Source: an uncultured Ruminococcus sp. (lineage in GTDB: Bacteria; Bacillota; Clostridia; Oscillospirales; Ruminococcaceae). From it: DNA of 36,827 nucleotides. The notes beneath the pieces are model-generated. The model was not told the DNA's origin and did no database searches. It saw only the letters and a list, made by a program, of their open reading frames with translations. The stretch lies in contig CAMWOX010000002.1 in assembly GCA_947175975.1 (NCBI GenBank), positions 1 to 36,827 on the forward strand, given 5' to 3'. This document shows positions 36,767-36,827 of this stretch, one piece after another; the first letter of the stretch is position 1; each line of letters starts with the position of its first letter. The position numbers and the translations under genes are program-made.

Positions 36767-36827
36767 GTGTATTTTTCAAGTTTTTTATTTTTTTCTGAAA
36801 ATTTCAGCATTCTGCATAATTTTGTGA

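Overview
The window is a chromosomal segment of a Ruminococcus-like (Oscillospiraceae) spore-former. This placement is inferred from spoIIGA-sigE, a dockerin-bearing GH74 enzyme, PFOR, and AT-rich intergenic regions with consensus SigA promoters. I see no rRNA, tRNA, CRISPR array, prophage or transposase. Most of the window is housekeeping: spoIIGA(partial)-sigE, rsmE, murD, two M42 peptidases, a methionine gamma-lyase-like gene, nifJ, ROK glucokinase, GH25, a metF/metH-activation/metH cluster, ung and groES-groEL with a CIRCE element. The most notable accessory signals are: (1) an unannotated, apparently complete small-RNA unit at ~24100-24237, with a TTGACG-N17-TATCAT promoter, a palindrome at the start site, a 5' stem-loop, C/U-rich anti-SD-like motifs and an intrinsic terminator; (2) a divergent XRE regulator / SLOG-like gene pair bracketed by two near-identical ~62-bp hairpin repeats; (3) a zinc-ribbon/TM/PASTA 'kinase' whose catalytic motifs all look degenerate; (4) a 46-aa membrane sORF missing from the ORF track, behind a perfect TTGACA-N17-TATAAT promoter, leading a Glf-like oxidoreductase / polytopic membrane protein operon; (5) a MIF-like tautomerase beside a DtxR/MntR-like regulator. 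All calls come from reading the sequence; no searches were run.
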